Positions 46,855 through 55,496 of a stretch of 64,000 bases of DNA are shown here, one piece after another. Position numbers and translations under genes: made by a program. The notes beneath the pieces were generated by a model. It did not search any database. It was not told the origin of the DNA and saw only the letters and a list, made by a program, of their open reading frames with translations. How positions within the stretch are numbered: position 1 is the first letter of the stretch; every line of letters starts with the position of its first letter. The stretch lies in the NCBI GenBank assembly GCA_947498705.1, contig CANMLW010000011.1:1-64000 (forward strand), in the 5' to 3' direction. Source of the DNA: an uncultured Aquimarina sp. GTDB taxonomy: Bacteria; Bacteroidota; Bacteroidia; Flavobacteriales; Flavobacteriaceae.

Positions 46855-47670
46855 ATGAATCAGTTAAAAGAAATCATAGAACAAGCCTGGGAAAACAGGG
46901 AGCTATTAAAAGAATCAAAAACACAAGATGCCATTAGAGAAGTTGTTAATCTATTGGATGCGGGAGAACTAAGAGTAGCAGAACCTATTGAAGGGGGTTG
47001 GCAAGTAAATGAATGGGTAAAAAAAGGAGTAGTCTTATATTTTCCTATTCAAAAAATGGAAACTCTGGAAGCAGGGATTTTTGAATATCATGACAAAATT
47101 CCTTTAAAAAGAGGTTATGAAGCTAAAGGAATACGTGTTGTTCCTAATGCGGTTGCACGTCATGGTGCCTATATATCACCTGGAACAATTTTGATGCCTA
47201 GTTATGTAAATATTGGTGCCTATGTAGATGAAGGTACAATGGTAGATACTTGGGCTACTGTGGGCAGTTGTGCACAAATAGGAAAAAACGTTCACCTAAG
47301 TGGTGGTGTTGGTATTGGTGGAGTATTAGAACCATTACAAGCAGCTCCAGTTGTAATCGAAGATAATGCTTTTATTGGATCTAGATGTATTGTTGTAGAA
47401 GGTGTACGTGTAGAAAGAGAAGCAGTATTAGGTGCAAATGTAGTTTTAACTGCATCGACCAAAATTATTGATGTTACCGGAGACACACCTGTAGAAAGAA
47501 AAGGTTTAGTTCCTGCTGGATCTGTGGTGATACCAGGTAGTTATACCAAAAAATTTGCTGCCGGAGAATACAATGTTCCTTGTGCCTTGATTATAGGAAA
47601 ACGTAAAGAAAGTACAGACAAAAAGACTTCTCTTAATGATGCTCTTCGTGAATATGACGTAGCTGTATAA
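46855..47670 (+). CDS. dapD: Tetrahydrodipicolinate N-succinyltransferase
   Basis: The 271-residue enzyme succinylates tetrahydrodipicolinate in the lysine/meso-DAP pathway, needed for peptidoglycan. It has an N-terminal domain with IEQAWENRELL and the left-handed beta-helix of hexapeptide repeats (RHGAYISPGTILMPSYVNIGAYVDEGTMVDTWATVGS in parts), and GSRCIVVEGVRVEREAVLGANVVLTA. The ATG at 46855 follows a near -7 element (TATATTTA, 46830-46837). The gene ends at a 12-bp terminator that overlaps the end of the next gene. Confidence 0.97.
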   Translation: MNQLKEIIEQAWENRELLKESKTQDAIREVVNLLDAGELRVAEPIEGGWQVNEWVKKGVVLYFPIQKMETLEAGIFEYHDKIPLKRGYEAKGIRVVPNAVARHGAYISPGTILMPSYVNIGAYVDEGTMVDTWATVGSCAQIGKNVHLSGGVGIGGVLEPLQAAPVVIEDNAFIGSRCIVVEGVRVEREAVLGANVVLTASTKIIDVTGDTPVERKGLVPAGSVVIPGSYTKKFAAGEYNVPCALIIGKRKESTDKKTSLNDALREYDVAV

Positions 47671-47690
47671 AAAAATCTAAATATAAGCTT

Positions 47691-47722
47691 AAGCTTAGAT
47701 GATATAAATGTCATCTAAGCTT
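47691..47722. terminator. Bidirectional terminator between dapD and the kinase-like gene
   Basis: AAGCTTAGATGA (47691-47702) pairs perfectly with TCATCTAAGCTT (47711-47722), with an 8-base loop and T-rich flank after it. The stop codon of the minus-strand kinase-like gene (47715-47717) lies inside the 3' arm. Confidence 0.9.
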
Positions 47723-48470
47723 TTCTTTTTCTCCTTCTTATCTTTTTACTATTTATTTTTTTCTGAAATTTTCTACTGTGATACATCATTCGCTGATAAA
47801 TCTCATCATATGACTTTTGATTTAACTCAGCATATCTTTTTGATATAATTTTTATCATGGTTTTAGACAACCACAATCTTCTGAAATTATGCATACGCTT
47901 CTCGAAACTCATAGTTTCAAAACGCATTCTATTTAAATCTATCAGAAAAAAATCATAAATACCTTTATCCTTTTTTACAATTAATGTATTGCCAGGTGAA
48001 TGATCCAGAAAATTTACATTACACTCATGTAACTTATAAGTAAAATCGGCAAACTGTTTAAGAATTTCTGTCCTTTCCGGAAATTTTGGTTGATGAATCA
48101 AAACACGAAAGTCAAAATCATAATCTAAATGCTTACTCACATAATAACTCTCTCTAAGTCCTACAGAAAAAAATTCACAATATGCGACTGGAAGTGGCGT
48201 ATTAATTTCATTAGAAACCAGTTTTTTTGCGTATTCAAAAGATCGCTTTGCCTTTGACTTGCGTAAATATCGATAAACCAGAGACTGTAACAAACCTGGA
48301 GTTTTGAACTTTTTAATGTTATAGACCTCATTATTAACCGTGACCTTTTTTATCACATTACGCTTACCCTCAACTACATAAACACCTTCTGAAGCAAAGT
48401 GTTCAAAGATTTTTTCTAATTGTGGTCTCGCCGTTTCGAAACCAGAAAATACTTCTAAATTTTTTCGCAT
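47715..48470 (-). CDS. Kdo/LPS-kinase-like protein, first copy
   Basis: The 251-residue protein has a protein-kinase-like fold of the InaA/KdkA type. It shows VIKKVTVNNEVYNIKKFKTP (likely ATP-binding Lys), KSKAKRSFEYAKKL, a catalytic-loop motif NFLDHSPGNTLIV with His-Asp and Asn, and DLNRM as the metal-binding Asp. Such kinases phosphorylate the Kdo of LPS in other bacteria; the substrate here is inferred from the adjacent glycosyltransferases. A second homologue lies at 54460. It is divergent from the GT9 gene, 50 bases apart. Confidence 0.88.
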   Translation of the reverse strand: MRKNLEVFSGFETARPQLEKIFEHFASEGVYVVEGKRNVIKKVTVNNEVYNIKKFKTPGLLQSLVYRYLRKSKAKRSFEYAKKLVSNEINTPLPVAYCEFFSVGLRESYYVSKHLDYDFDFRVLIHQPKFPERTEILKQFADFTYKLHECNVNFLDHSPGNTLIVKKDKGIYDFFLIDLNRMRFETMSFEKRMHNFRRLWLSKTMIKIISKRYAELNQKSYDEIYQRMMYHSRKFQKKINSKKIRRRKRKA

Positions 48471-48520
48471 TATACTATTAATAGTTTCAAAAAAAAGAAT
48501 ATTTTGCGAAGGTAATCTTT

Positions 48521-49609
48521 ATGAAGAAAATACTCGTAATACAAAACAAAAGAATTGGCGATGTACTAATTAGTTCTGTCATTGCTAATAACATAAAAAA
48601 GGTCTTTCCTACTAGTTCGGTAACTTATTTTGTCTATGATTATACTGTTGGGGTTTTAAAAAACAACCCAAATATTGATCATGTCATACAAGTCAATGAT
48701 AAAGAGTTAAAAAAGGTCCCTAACCTCATAAAAGTAATCAGAAAGATACGTAAGGATAAGTACGATATTATCTTTGATCCTTATGCCAAGTTTCAAAGCA
48801 GAATGATCTGTTTATTTTCTGGAGCAAATTATCGTATTGGTTTAAAACGAAAGCACAAAAAATTAAAGCTACCGTTTTACACTCACCCGATTGATTTACT
48901 TGATCATAAAACTCAAAATTGTGGAAAAGCAATTGAAGATAGAATCAATATGATCTCATCTGTATTCCCAGAATTACAGCATCCTGATTATGAACCTAAA
49001 ATATCACTGACATCTACCGAAAAAGACTATGATACAATTAAAGAATTAAAAAGACCTGTTGTGATGATAGGCGTTTTGGGCAGTACGGCAAAAAAATCTA
49101 TGCCCTATGAATATATCGCAAAAGTGGTAGATTTCATGACCCATAATTATGATGCAACTATCCTATTTAATTATGCTCCACATCAAAAAAGTGAAGCCGA
49201 AAAAATATACCAACTTTGCAAACATAAAGAGCTGATAGACCTTAGCATCTATGAAGATTCTATTAGGGGGTTTATTACATTAATGGCACAATGCGACCTT
49301 TTAATCGCCAATGAAGGAGGTAGTGTACATATTACAAAGGCATTACACAAACCGACTTTCACTATTTATTCTCCTTATATAAATAAGGAACATTGGTGTA
49401 GTTTTGAGGACGGAAAAACTCATGAATCTATCCATCTTCTAGAAGAAAAGCCTGATTTGTTTAATAGTTTTACTTTTGAAGAACGTAAAAAAATTGAAGA
49501 AAATCCAGATATTTTGTATCAAAAACTTACACCAGAGATGATTCTTGGCAAATTAAAACCTTTTTTAAATCATCATCTTACTACCAAAAGTAATATCGAA
49601 CTAGAGTAG
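48521..49609 (+). CDS. Glycosyltransferase family 9 (heptosyltransferase-like)
   Basis: The 362-residue protein is a GT-B glycosyltransferase of family 9, which includes LPS heptosyltransferases. Evidence is the N-terminal ILVIQNKRIGDVLISSVIANNIKK, the middle YDIIFDPYAKFQSRMI, the C-terminal LMAQCDLLIANEGGSVHITKALHKPTFTIY, quoted in pieces. It would transfer a sugar to the LPS core. The gene converges tightly (9 bases) with the GT2 gene that follows on the other strand. Confidence 0.92.
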   Translation: MKKILVIQNKRIGDVLISSVIANNIKKVFPTSSVTYFVYDYTVGVLKNNPNIDHVIQVNDKELKKVPNLIKVIRKIRKDKYDIIFDPYAKFQSRMICLFSGANYRIGLKRKHKKLKLPFYTHPIDLLDHKTQNCGKAIEDRINMISSVFPELQHPDYEPKISLTSTEKDYDTIKELKRPVVMIGVLGSTAKKSMPYEYIAKVVDFMTHNYDATILFNYAPHQKSEAEKIYQLCKHKELIDLSIYEDSIRGFITLMAQCDLLIANEGGSVHITKALHKPTFTIYSPYINKEHWCSFEDGKTHESIHLLEEKPDLFNSFTFEERKKIEENPDILYQKLTPEMILGKLKPFLNHHLTTKSNIELE

Positions 49610-49618
49610 TATTTAGAA

Positions 49619-50455
49619 TTAAAGTTTTTTGGTTGTATCAACCTCTTTTACAATCCCATTCTTTGTCCAAACCAATTTATTCTTTTTGGTATTCTTTCTT
49701 ATTGCCTTGTTTTTGGTAATCATTTCTTCTGTAACATAGCCTCTTGCATGATCCAAATGTATTGTAATAGCACTATAGCGTATTTGTAATGGTTTTATTC
49801 CATAATTAACTAATCGTTCTCCTAATTCGCGGTCTTCACCTCCATACTGCATACATTCATTAAACCCATTTACTGCCATGATATCTTTTCTCCATCCAGA
49901 AGCATTATTACCATCCCAAGTCGCGCTTGTTGGGGTAAAACGATTTAATAATTTTTCTTTAACCCCATGAGAGGTCAGTTTATTATTCTTGAATGTTTTT
50001 TTCAAACCTCTTTTCATCAACCATTGCACATCAAAACAATGTTGATTTATAATATCTTCTTGAGTTATTGCTTTTGAAATATTCATAGGCAACTTAAAAT
50101 ATCCTGCCGATAAAAAACACCCTTCTTTTCTATGCTTTAAATGTTTTTCGACAAAATCTTTTCTTGGAATACAATCGCCATCTGTAAGAATAAGATATTC
50201 TCCTTTAGAAAAAACAATGGCTTTATTAAGTATTTTTGTTTTCTGAAAACCATGATCTTCTTGCCATACATGATGTATTTGCAAAAGTGATTTTTCCTGA
50301 AAGCTTTCAATCAATTTTTTTGTTTCTTCTGTAGAGCCATCATCAGCAATGATAATCTCAAAATCTGTTTGGGTTTGTTGTTCATAACCCCAAAGTACTT
50401 TCTGAAGCCACTCTGGCTGATTGTAGGTACTAATAATAATAGAAACTGAAGGCAT
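49619..50455 (-). CDS. Glycosyltransferase family 2, first of a pair
   Basis: The 278-residue protein is a GT-A enzyme with PSVSIIISTYNQPEWLQKVL, the nucleotide-sugar motif IIADDGSTEETKK and the DxD-type metal motif LTDGDCIPRKDFVEKH. The second half carries the galactosyltransferase-like GGEDRELGERL segment. Its neighbour at 50459-51283 is a close homologue, 3 bases apart, so the two came from a gene duplication. Product unknown; a role in LPS or exopolysaccharide is likely. Confidence 0.92.
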   Translation of the reverse strand: MPSVSIIISTYNQPEWLQKVLWGYEQQTQTDFEIIIADDGSTEETKKLIESFQEKSLLQIHHVWQEDHGFQKTKILNKAIVFSKGEYLILTDGDCIPRKDFVEKHLKHRKEGCFLSAGYFKLPMNISKAITQEDIINQHCFDVQWLMKRGLKKTFKNNKLTSHGVKEKLLNRFTPTSATWDGNNASGWRKDIMAVNGFNECMQYGGEDRELGERLVNYGIKPLQIRYSAITIHLDHARGYVTEEMITKNKAIRKNTKKNKLVWTKNGIVKEVDTTKKL

Positions 50456-50458
50456 AGA

Positions 50459-51283
50459 TTAATTTTTTTTAACTATTCCGTAGGGGGTCCATGCTTTTTT
50501 ATGTTCTCTTGTTTCCTTTCGAATCGCTTTATTCTTGTCTATTGAATCTTGATTTTTATACCCTCTTGGGTGATCTAAATGGATACAAATGGCATTATAA
50601 CGAATCTGTTTGCTTTTTATTCCTAAGTTAAACAATCTTTCTCCTAATTCTCTATCTTGCCCACCGTACTGCATACGTTCATCAAATCCATTTACCTCTA
50701 CAATATCCTTCTTCCATCCTGATGCGTTATGGCCGTTCCAACTTGCATTAGTGGGTGTTATTGCGTTTAGAAAAGTTGCCTTTAAAGTATCAGCTGTAAG
50801 CTTATTATTCTTAAAAGAAGATTTCAAACCATTCCTTTTAAGCCATTTAATATCAAAGCAGTTTTCTGTATAGATATCCTCTTTAGAAATTTTTAACGAT
50901 ATATCCATCGGCAACATAAAATATCCTCCAGATAAAAAATATCCTTCTTCTCTGTACTTAACATGTTGTTCTACAAAATCTTTTCTAGGAATACAATCCC
51001 CATCGCTCATAATAATATATGGAGTTGTACATTGCTCAACAGCTTTATTTAATATTTGCGATTTTTGAAAACCATTATCTTCATGCCACACATGAATAAT
51101 AGGATAAAAGACTTCTTCTTTAACTTTATTTATTAGCGATGCTGTTTCTTCTGTGGAGCCATCATCGGCTATAACTACTTCAAACATTCTATATGTTTGA
51201 TTATTATAACCATATAGTACTTTTTCTAACCAATCTGTAGCGTTATAAGTACTTATTACTATAGAAACATCAATTGCTGTCAT
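50459..51283 (-). CDS. Glycosyltransferase family 2, second of a pair
   Basis: This 274-residue GT2 enzyme is a homologue of the adjacent gene: IDVSIVISTYNATDWLEKVLYGYNNQ, VIADDGSTEETAS, MSDGDCIPRKDFVEQH and YGGQDRELGERLFNL align along the length. Both metal motifs are intact. Sequences differ in the loop around residues 90-150, so the two may transfer different sugars. The pair is on one strand with 3 bases between, while the neighbours are on the opposite strand. Confidence 0.92.
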   Translation of the reverse strand: MTAIDVSIVISTYNATDWLEKVLYGYNNQTYRMFEVVIADDGSTEETASLINKVKEEVFYPIIHVWHEDNGFQKSQILNKAVEQCTTPYIIMSDGDCIPRKDFVEQHVKYREEGYFLSGGYFMLPMDISLKISKEDIYTENCFDIKWLKRNGLKSSFKNNKLTADTLKATFLNAITPTNASWNGHNASGWKKDIVEVNGFDERMQYGGQDRELGERLFNLGIKSKQIRYNAICIHLDHPRGYKNQDSIDKNKAIRKETREHKKAWTPYGIVKKN

Positions 51284-51308
51284 GCCCGCAAAGATAAAAT
51301 TATTTTCA

Positions 51309-51316
51309 TAATTTTG
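51309..51316 (+). promoter_or_regulatory. -7 promoter element of the first WaaE-like GT2
   Basis: TAATTTTG matches TAnnTTTG exactly and ends 5 bases before the ATG at 51322. Confidence 0.4.
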
Positions 51317-51321
51317 CCGTC

Positions 51322-52059
51322 ATGCCAACACTTTCGGTCATTATACCTACCTACAACGAGGCTTCTTATATCAAAGACGCATTGCTATCTGTTTCGTTTG
51401 CCAACGAAATCATCGTTATTGACTCTTTTAGTACCGACAACACTGTTGATATTGCAGAACCTTATGCTTCAAAAATACTTAAACGAAGTTTTGATAATTT
51501 CTCTAATCAAAAAAATCATGCGCTAGAGCACGCAACGGGAGATTGGGTTCTTTTTGTAGATGCAGACGAACGTGTTACCAATTCTTTAAGGGCAGAAATT
51601 GTTACTACTATTAATCAACCCAAACATACAGGATACAAAATCAATTTCCCTCATTTTTACATGAATCGATTTCTATATCATCATAGTAACGATGTACTTA
51701 GATTGGTAAAACGTGACGGAGCAAAATTCACAGGTTCGGTTCATGAAAAACTACACTGCGCAGGTAGTGTAAGTAAACTTAAAAACCATATGCTACACTA
51801 CACGTATAAGGGACTACATCCATATATACAAAAAAAAGAGTCCTATGCATGGTTTCAGGCAGATCAATTATTAAAAAAGAACAAAAAAGTCACCTGGTTT
51901 CATTTATTTTTTAAGCCTTCATATAGGTTTTTTAGTTCGCTCATAATAAAAGGAGGTTATAGAGATGGGATCCCTGGTCTTACTGTAGCCGCTGTTAATG
52001 CATATGGTGTATTTTCAAGATACGCAAAGTTACTACTGCTTCAAAAAGGGATTAAATAG
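51322..52059 (+). CDS. Glycosyltransferase family 2, WaaE-like
   Basis: The 245-residue protein resembles the WaaE/KdtX-type LPS core beta-glucosyltransferase: PTLSVIIPTYNEASYIKDALLS, EIIVIDSFSTDNT, WVLFVDADERVT with the metal motif D80-A81-D82, and KLHCAGSVSKLKNHMLHYTYK in part. It has the usual length. Divergent from the pair at 49619-51283 (38 bases apart) and convergent with the deacetylase gene (20 bases). Confidence 0.92.
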   Translation: MPTLSVIIPTYNEASYIKDALLSVSFANEIIVIDSFSTDNTVDIAEPYASKILKRSFDNFSNQKNHALEHATGDWVLFVDADERVTNSLRAEIVTTINQPKHTGYKINFPHFYMNRFLYHHSNDVLRLVKRDGAKFTGSVHEKLHCAGSVSKLKNHMLHYTYKGLHPYIQKKESYAWFQADQLLKKNKKVTWFHLFFKPSYRFFSSLIIKGGYRDGIPGLTVAAVNAYGVFSRYAKLLLLQKGIK

Positions 52060-52079
52060 CTCAAAGATTCTAAATACAA

Positions 52080-52787
52080 TTAACCAAAAAGTTTTCCGAA
52101 TCTTAATTTTCGTTTGAATGTTCTCAAAGAATAATTTCCTTTTACATCGATTCTCTGAATTTCAAAAGGGTTTTTAAAAGGATATGTATTTAGCCTATTA
52201 CCAATACGCAAGCCATATACAAAACCATGCTTTTGTAATTGTTTAAAAAAAGTTATTTTTCTATCCTTATCTCTTGGGTATTTACCGTAAGGATAAGCCA
52301 CAACTGGTGACATTTCCAAGCTGTTTTCAGACACAAATTTCTTACACAACCTCGTGTCTTCTTCAATATCTTCAAAAGTAAGTTCGTGATACTTTTTATG
52401 GTAAAACGAATGAAATCCTAACTCTATGATTGATGAATCCATAGAGCGCAACTGTGCTACCGTCATAATCTCTAATGTAGCAGTATTCCAATTATCTTTT
52501 TTACCAATAAAAGATAAGGGTGCAAAAAAAGTAGCTTTTAATCCATATTTCTTCAATAAAGGATAGGCTAATTCTAATTGACTTACATATACATCGTCAA
52601 ATGTAATGACTACATTTTTTTTTGATTTGAGTTTTTTTCTGTTATATAAATCTTTTAGGTGATGTGTCTTATACCCATGAGATGCCAAATGCGCTAACTG
52701 TTGTTCTAAGCATTCTGCAGAAATAGTTAGCCCTTCACTCTTATCGGCACTAATATGGTGATACATTAAAACAGCTAATTTTGACAT
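52080..52787 (-). CDS. Polysaccharide deacetylase family protein
   Basis: The 235-residue protein belongs to carbohydrate esterase family 4 (NodB-like). It shows LAVLMYHHIS, the metal-binding VVITFDDVY (TFDD) and the HSFYH triad at GFHSFYHKKY, plus the catalytic-region PVVAYPYGKYPR. It should remove N- or O-acetyl groups from a glycan. No signal peptide is seen, so it is probably cytoplasmic or uses another route. The position in the LPS cluster suggests deacetylation of a core or lipid A sugar. Confidence 0.9.
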   Translation of the reverse strand: MSKLAVLMYHHISADKSEGLTISAECLEQQLAHLASHGYKTHHLKDLYNRKKLKSKKNVVITFDDVYVSQLELAYPLLKKYGLKATFFAPLSFIGKKDNWNTATLEIMTVAQLRSMDSSIIELGFHSFYHKKYHELTFEDIEEDTRLCKKFVSENSLEMSPVVAYPYGKYPRDKDRKITFFKQLQKHGFVYGLRIGNRLNTYPFKNPFEIQRIDVKGNYSLRTFKRKLRFGKLFG

Positions 52788-52821
52788 CTATATTCTTATT
52801 ACAAATCAGATGTAAAATTAT

Positions 52822-52829
52822 TACTTTTG
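52822..52829 (+). promoter_or_regulatory. -7 promoter element of the degenerate GT2
   Basis: TACTTTTG matches TAnnTTTG exactly. It overlaps the TTG start codon at 52827, so translation must begin further downstream, most likely at TTG 52848. Confidence 0.5.
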
Positions 52830-52847
52830 TGCAAATTATCACCGGGA

Positions 52848-53600
52848 TTGGAAAATACTTTACACATCAGCGTTCTCATTACTACTTTAAATGCAGCTAA
52901 TACTATAGAACGTGTTATTGAAAGTCTCAAGTTTGCAAAAGAAATAATTATTACAGATTCTTTTAGCAGCGATGACACCATAAAACTGTTGTCTAAATAT
53001 GATAATGTGACAACTTACCAAAAGGAGTTCACTAGTTTTACATCACAACAACAATATGCTATCTCTAAAGCTTCATGTGATTGGATTCTTTTTTTAAATC
53101 AAAATGAAGAATTTCCAGAAAACGTATCTCAAGAAATTTTAGAAACCAAGTATATTTCTGATGATATTATTTTTGTCATAAAAAAGGACTCTTGTTTTAT
53201 GGGGCGAAAAATGAAAGGAAATTTACCCTATGAAAACAATAATGCCCTGTTATTTAATAAAAACAAATACAACAGTATAAAAAATGCTTTAGATTTTATT
53301 GATGATTCAAAACATACAATTATCTTAAATAATTTACTTCCTTTTTACACCACATTAGATGACTACACGGGTAAAATGCATCATCAAAGTACGCTAGAAG
53401 CAAAAACATTGTATTACAAAAAAAAGAAACCATCTTTTATTCATTTTTTTGCGCTTCCTTTTTTTGAATTTTGGAAACAGTATCTTTTTCGTTTGCTACT
53501 TTTGGATGGAAAAGAAGGCTTTATCTTATCGTATATAACTGCTTTTACTGTATTCAAAAAACATATTAATCTGTGGCTCATGTATCGTAAAATAAGGTAG
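52848..53600 (+). CDS. GT2-like protein without catalytic DxD motif
   Basis: The 250-residue protein aligns with the WaaE-like enzymes around it (HISVLITTLNAANTIERVIES, IIITDSFSSDDT), but the metal-binding segment reads WILFLNQNEEF instead of WVLFVDADERV or YIVSLDGDEAL. D-x-D is replaced by N-Q-N, so a nucleotide-sugar transfer reaction is unlikely. The C-terminal membrane-associated part (FFEFWKQYLFRLLLLDGKEGF) is preserved, arguing against random decay. The longer frame starts at TTG 52827 inside the promoter element; TTG 52848 lies directly before the conserved beta-strand and is chosen. Confidence 0.75.
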   Translation: MENTLHISVLITTLNAANTIERVIESLKFAKEIIITDSFSSDDTIKLLSKYDNVTTYQKEFTSFTSQQQYAISKASCDWILFLNQNEEFPENVSQEILETKYISDDIIFVIKKDSCFMGRKMKGNLPYENNNALLFNKNKYNSIKNALDFIDDSKHTIILNNLLPFYTTLDDYTGKMHHQSTLEAKTLYYKKKKPSFIHFFALPFFEFWKQYLFRLLLLDGKEGFILSYITAFTVFKKHINLWLMYRKIR

Positions 53601-53665
53601 CTTTAAACCAAGATTAAAAACAATATATTTCTTTCTTCAACTAATCAATTACTTCAAAAATTAGC

Positions 53666-53673
53666 TATTTTTG
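53666..53673 (+). promoter_or_regulatory. -7 promoter element of the second WaaE-like GT2
   Basis: TATTTTTG matches TAnnTTTG exactly and lies 19 bases before the ATG at 53693. Confidence 0.5.
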
Positions 53674-53692
53674 GCAAAAACAAATTATACTA

Positions 53693-54457
53693 ATGGTAAA
53701 ACTCTCTGGGGTCATTATAACCTATAATGAAGAAAAAAAAATTGAACGATGCTTACAATCTCTTATAAATGTAACAGATGAAATCGTAGTAGTTGATTCT
53801 TTTTCTACCGACAAAACAGAAGAGATTTGCAAAAAATATAATGTAAAGTTCGTTTCGCAAAAATTTCTTGGTTACGTAGAACAAAAGAATTTTGCAATTA
53901 CGCAAGCTAGTCATGATTATATTGTTTCTTTAGATGGTGACGAAGCGTTATCTCCAGAATTACAAAAATCATTACTAAAGTTAAAATCCAATTGGACTCT
54001 TGATGGTTATTCTGCAAATCGTTTCAATAATTTTTGCGGTCAATGGATCAAACATTCTGACTGGTATCCAGACAGAAAAATGCGTTTTTTCAAAAAGGGA
54101 AAAGGCGAATGGAAAGGCATTAATCCTCATGATTCATTCAAATTATACAATCCAAAATCTTCTGCAAAACTAAAAGGAGATATTTTACACTGGAATTATG
54201 CTACCTATCAAGAATTTAATTTAAAAACTGATAAGTTTTCTTCAATTTCTGCTCAATCTTATTATGAACTTGGTAAAAAAGCTCCTGTCTGGAAAATTCT
54301 TTTAAACCCTACCTGGGCATTTTTAAAATCATACATTATAAGACTAGGTTTTCTTGATGGTTTAAATGGATTCGTAATTTGTGTACAAACTGCCAATATT
54401 ACTTTTTTGAAATATACTAAACTTAGGGAAATAATTCTCAAACACAAGACCTCTTAA
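53693..54457 (+). CDS. Glycosyltransferase family 2, WaaE-like
   Basis: The 254-residue protein has VKLSGVIITYNEEKKIERCLQSL, EIVVVDSFSTDKTE and YIVSLDGDEALSPEL with the metal motif D81-G82-D83, plus HSDWYPDRKMRFFKKGKGEWKG in part. It is a homologue of 51322-52059 and is intact. It converges with the second kinase-like gene with only 2 bases between stops. Confidence 0.92.
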   Translation: MVKLSGVIITYNEEKKIERCLQSLINVTDEIVVVDSFSTDKTEEICKKYNVKFVSQKFLGYVEQKNFAITQASHDYIVSLDGDEALSPELQKSLLKLKSNWTLDGYSANRFNNFCGQWIKHSDWYPDRKMRFFKKGKGEWKGINPHDSFKLYNPKSSAKLKGDILHWNYATYQEFNLKTDKFSSISAQSYYELGKKAPVWKILLNPTWAFLKSYIIRLGFLDGLNGFVICVQTANITFLKYTKLREIILKHKTS

Positions 54458-54459
54458 AA

Positions 54460-55227
54460 CTATCGTTTTCTCCAAAAAAGTATTCTTTTTTTTAAGCGAT
54501 CTTTTCTATAATATCTGTTCTGAAACTCTTGAGTATACTTCCACATGAGGTTTGAAATATCATCTTCATCCTCTCCTGTACATTTTGCATATTCATTACT
54601 CATAGTTTCGACCATTGATTTATGAATAGTTAGTTTGGCAAAATTTTTTATTCGGGTTTCAAAATCCATATCTTCAAATTTCATTCTGTTAAGATCTACC
54701 AAATAAAAATCATAACCATCTTTTTTTCTTTTTATCAATGTATTCCCTGGTGAGTGATCCAAAAAATTCACCTTGTTTTTATGTAAAAGATACGTGAATC
54801 TGGTAAATGCTCTTAAAATTTCCTCATAATCAGGAATATCAAAATCAAATGTCAAATCTCTGTAGGTAAGATCACAATTTACTAGTTCACTCACATAAAA
54901 GCTCTTTTTAAATAAAAAAAAGGTAGTTTCTATTTTGTAAGCAATAGGTACAGGAGTTTTAATTTTTAAAGCCAATAATTTATTAGCATACATATAAGAA
55001 CGTTCTGCTTTTGATTTTCTAACAAAACGATAAGCTATTTGATTTATAAGGTTAGGGATTTTAAAAGATTTAATTGTATAAAAACGATCATTTAGAGATA
55101 CTATTTTTATCACATTACGCTCTGCATCTCCTAAAATTTTTGGATGATTTTTAAAATTGTCTATCACATCATCAACATCTTCCTTCATAGACAAATAATC
55201 CTGACGTATTACAGTTTTTCTCTGCAT
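54460..55227 (-). CDS. Kdo/LPS-kinase-like protein, second copy
   Basis: The 255-residue protein is a homologue of 47715-48470 with the same catalytic pattern: NVIKIVSLNDRFYTIKSFKIP, KSKAERSYMYANKLL, VNFLDHSPGNTLIKRK and DLNRMKFEDMDF. Two such kinases bracket the glycosyltransferase block, so each may phosphorylate a different core position. It has no signal peptide. The start ATG lies 269 bases before the GT4 gene on the opposite strand. Confidence 0.88.
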   Translation of the reverse strand: MQRKTVIRQDYLSMKEDVDDVIDNFKNHPKILGDAERNVIKIVSLNDRFYTIKSFKIPNLINQIAYRFVRKSKAERSYMYANKLLALKIKTPVPIAYKIETTFFLFKKSFYVSELVNCDLTYRDLTFDFDIPDYEEILRAFTRFTYLLHKNKVNFLDHSPGNTLIKRKKDGYDFYLVDLNRMKFEDMDFETRIKNFAKLTIHKSMVETMSNEYAKCTGEDEDDISNLMWKYTQEFQNRYYRKDRLKKRILFWRKR

Positions 55228-55496
55228 CTTGTTAAAATAATTGAGTGGTAAAGGTAACTATTTGTAATGGGTAAAATCAAGTCTTTCCAAATATTTCATA
55301 TACCCAATTACCTAAAAAGAAATCAGAATATCATGTCATAGCTTTTGCATCTTTAAAACCCATTATAGAAAAACCATTTCTATCATAAAAAAACAATTTT
55401 TCTTCTTAAAAATTAGCCAAAAATTTGTCTTTTCAATAATGCCACAAATAAAATATATATTAGCGCAATTTTATTTACTTTGCAAAAAAGAACTTC

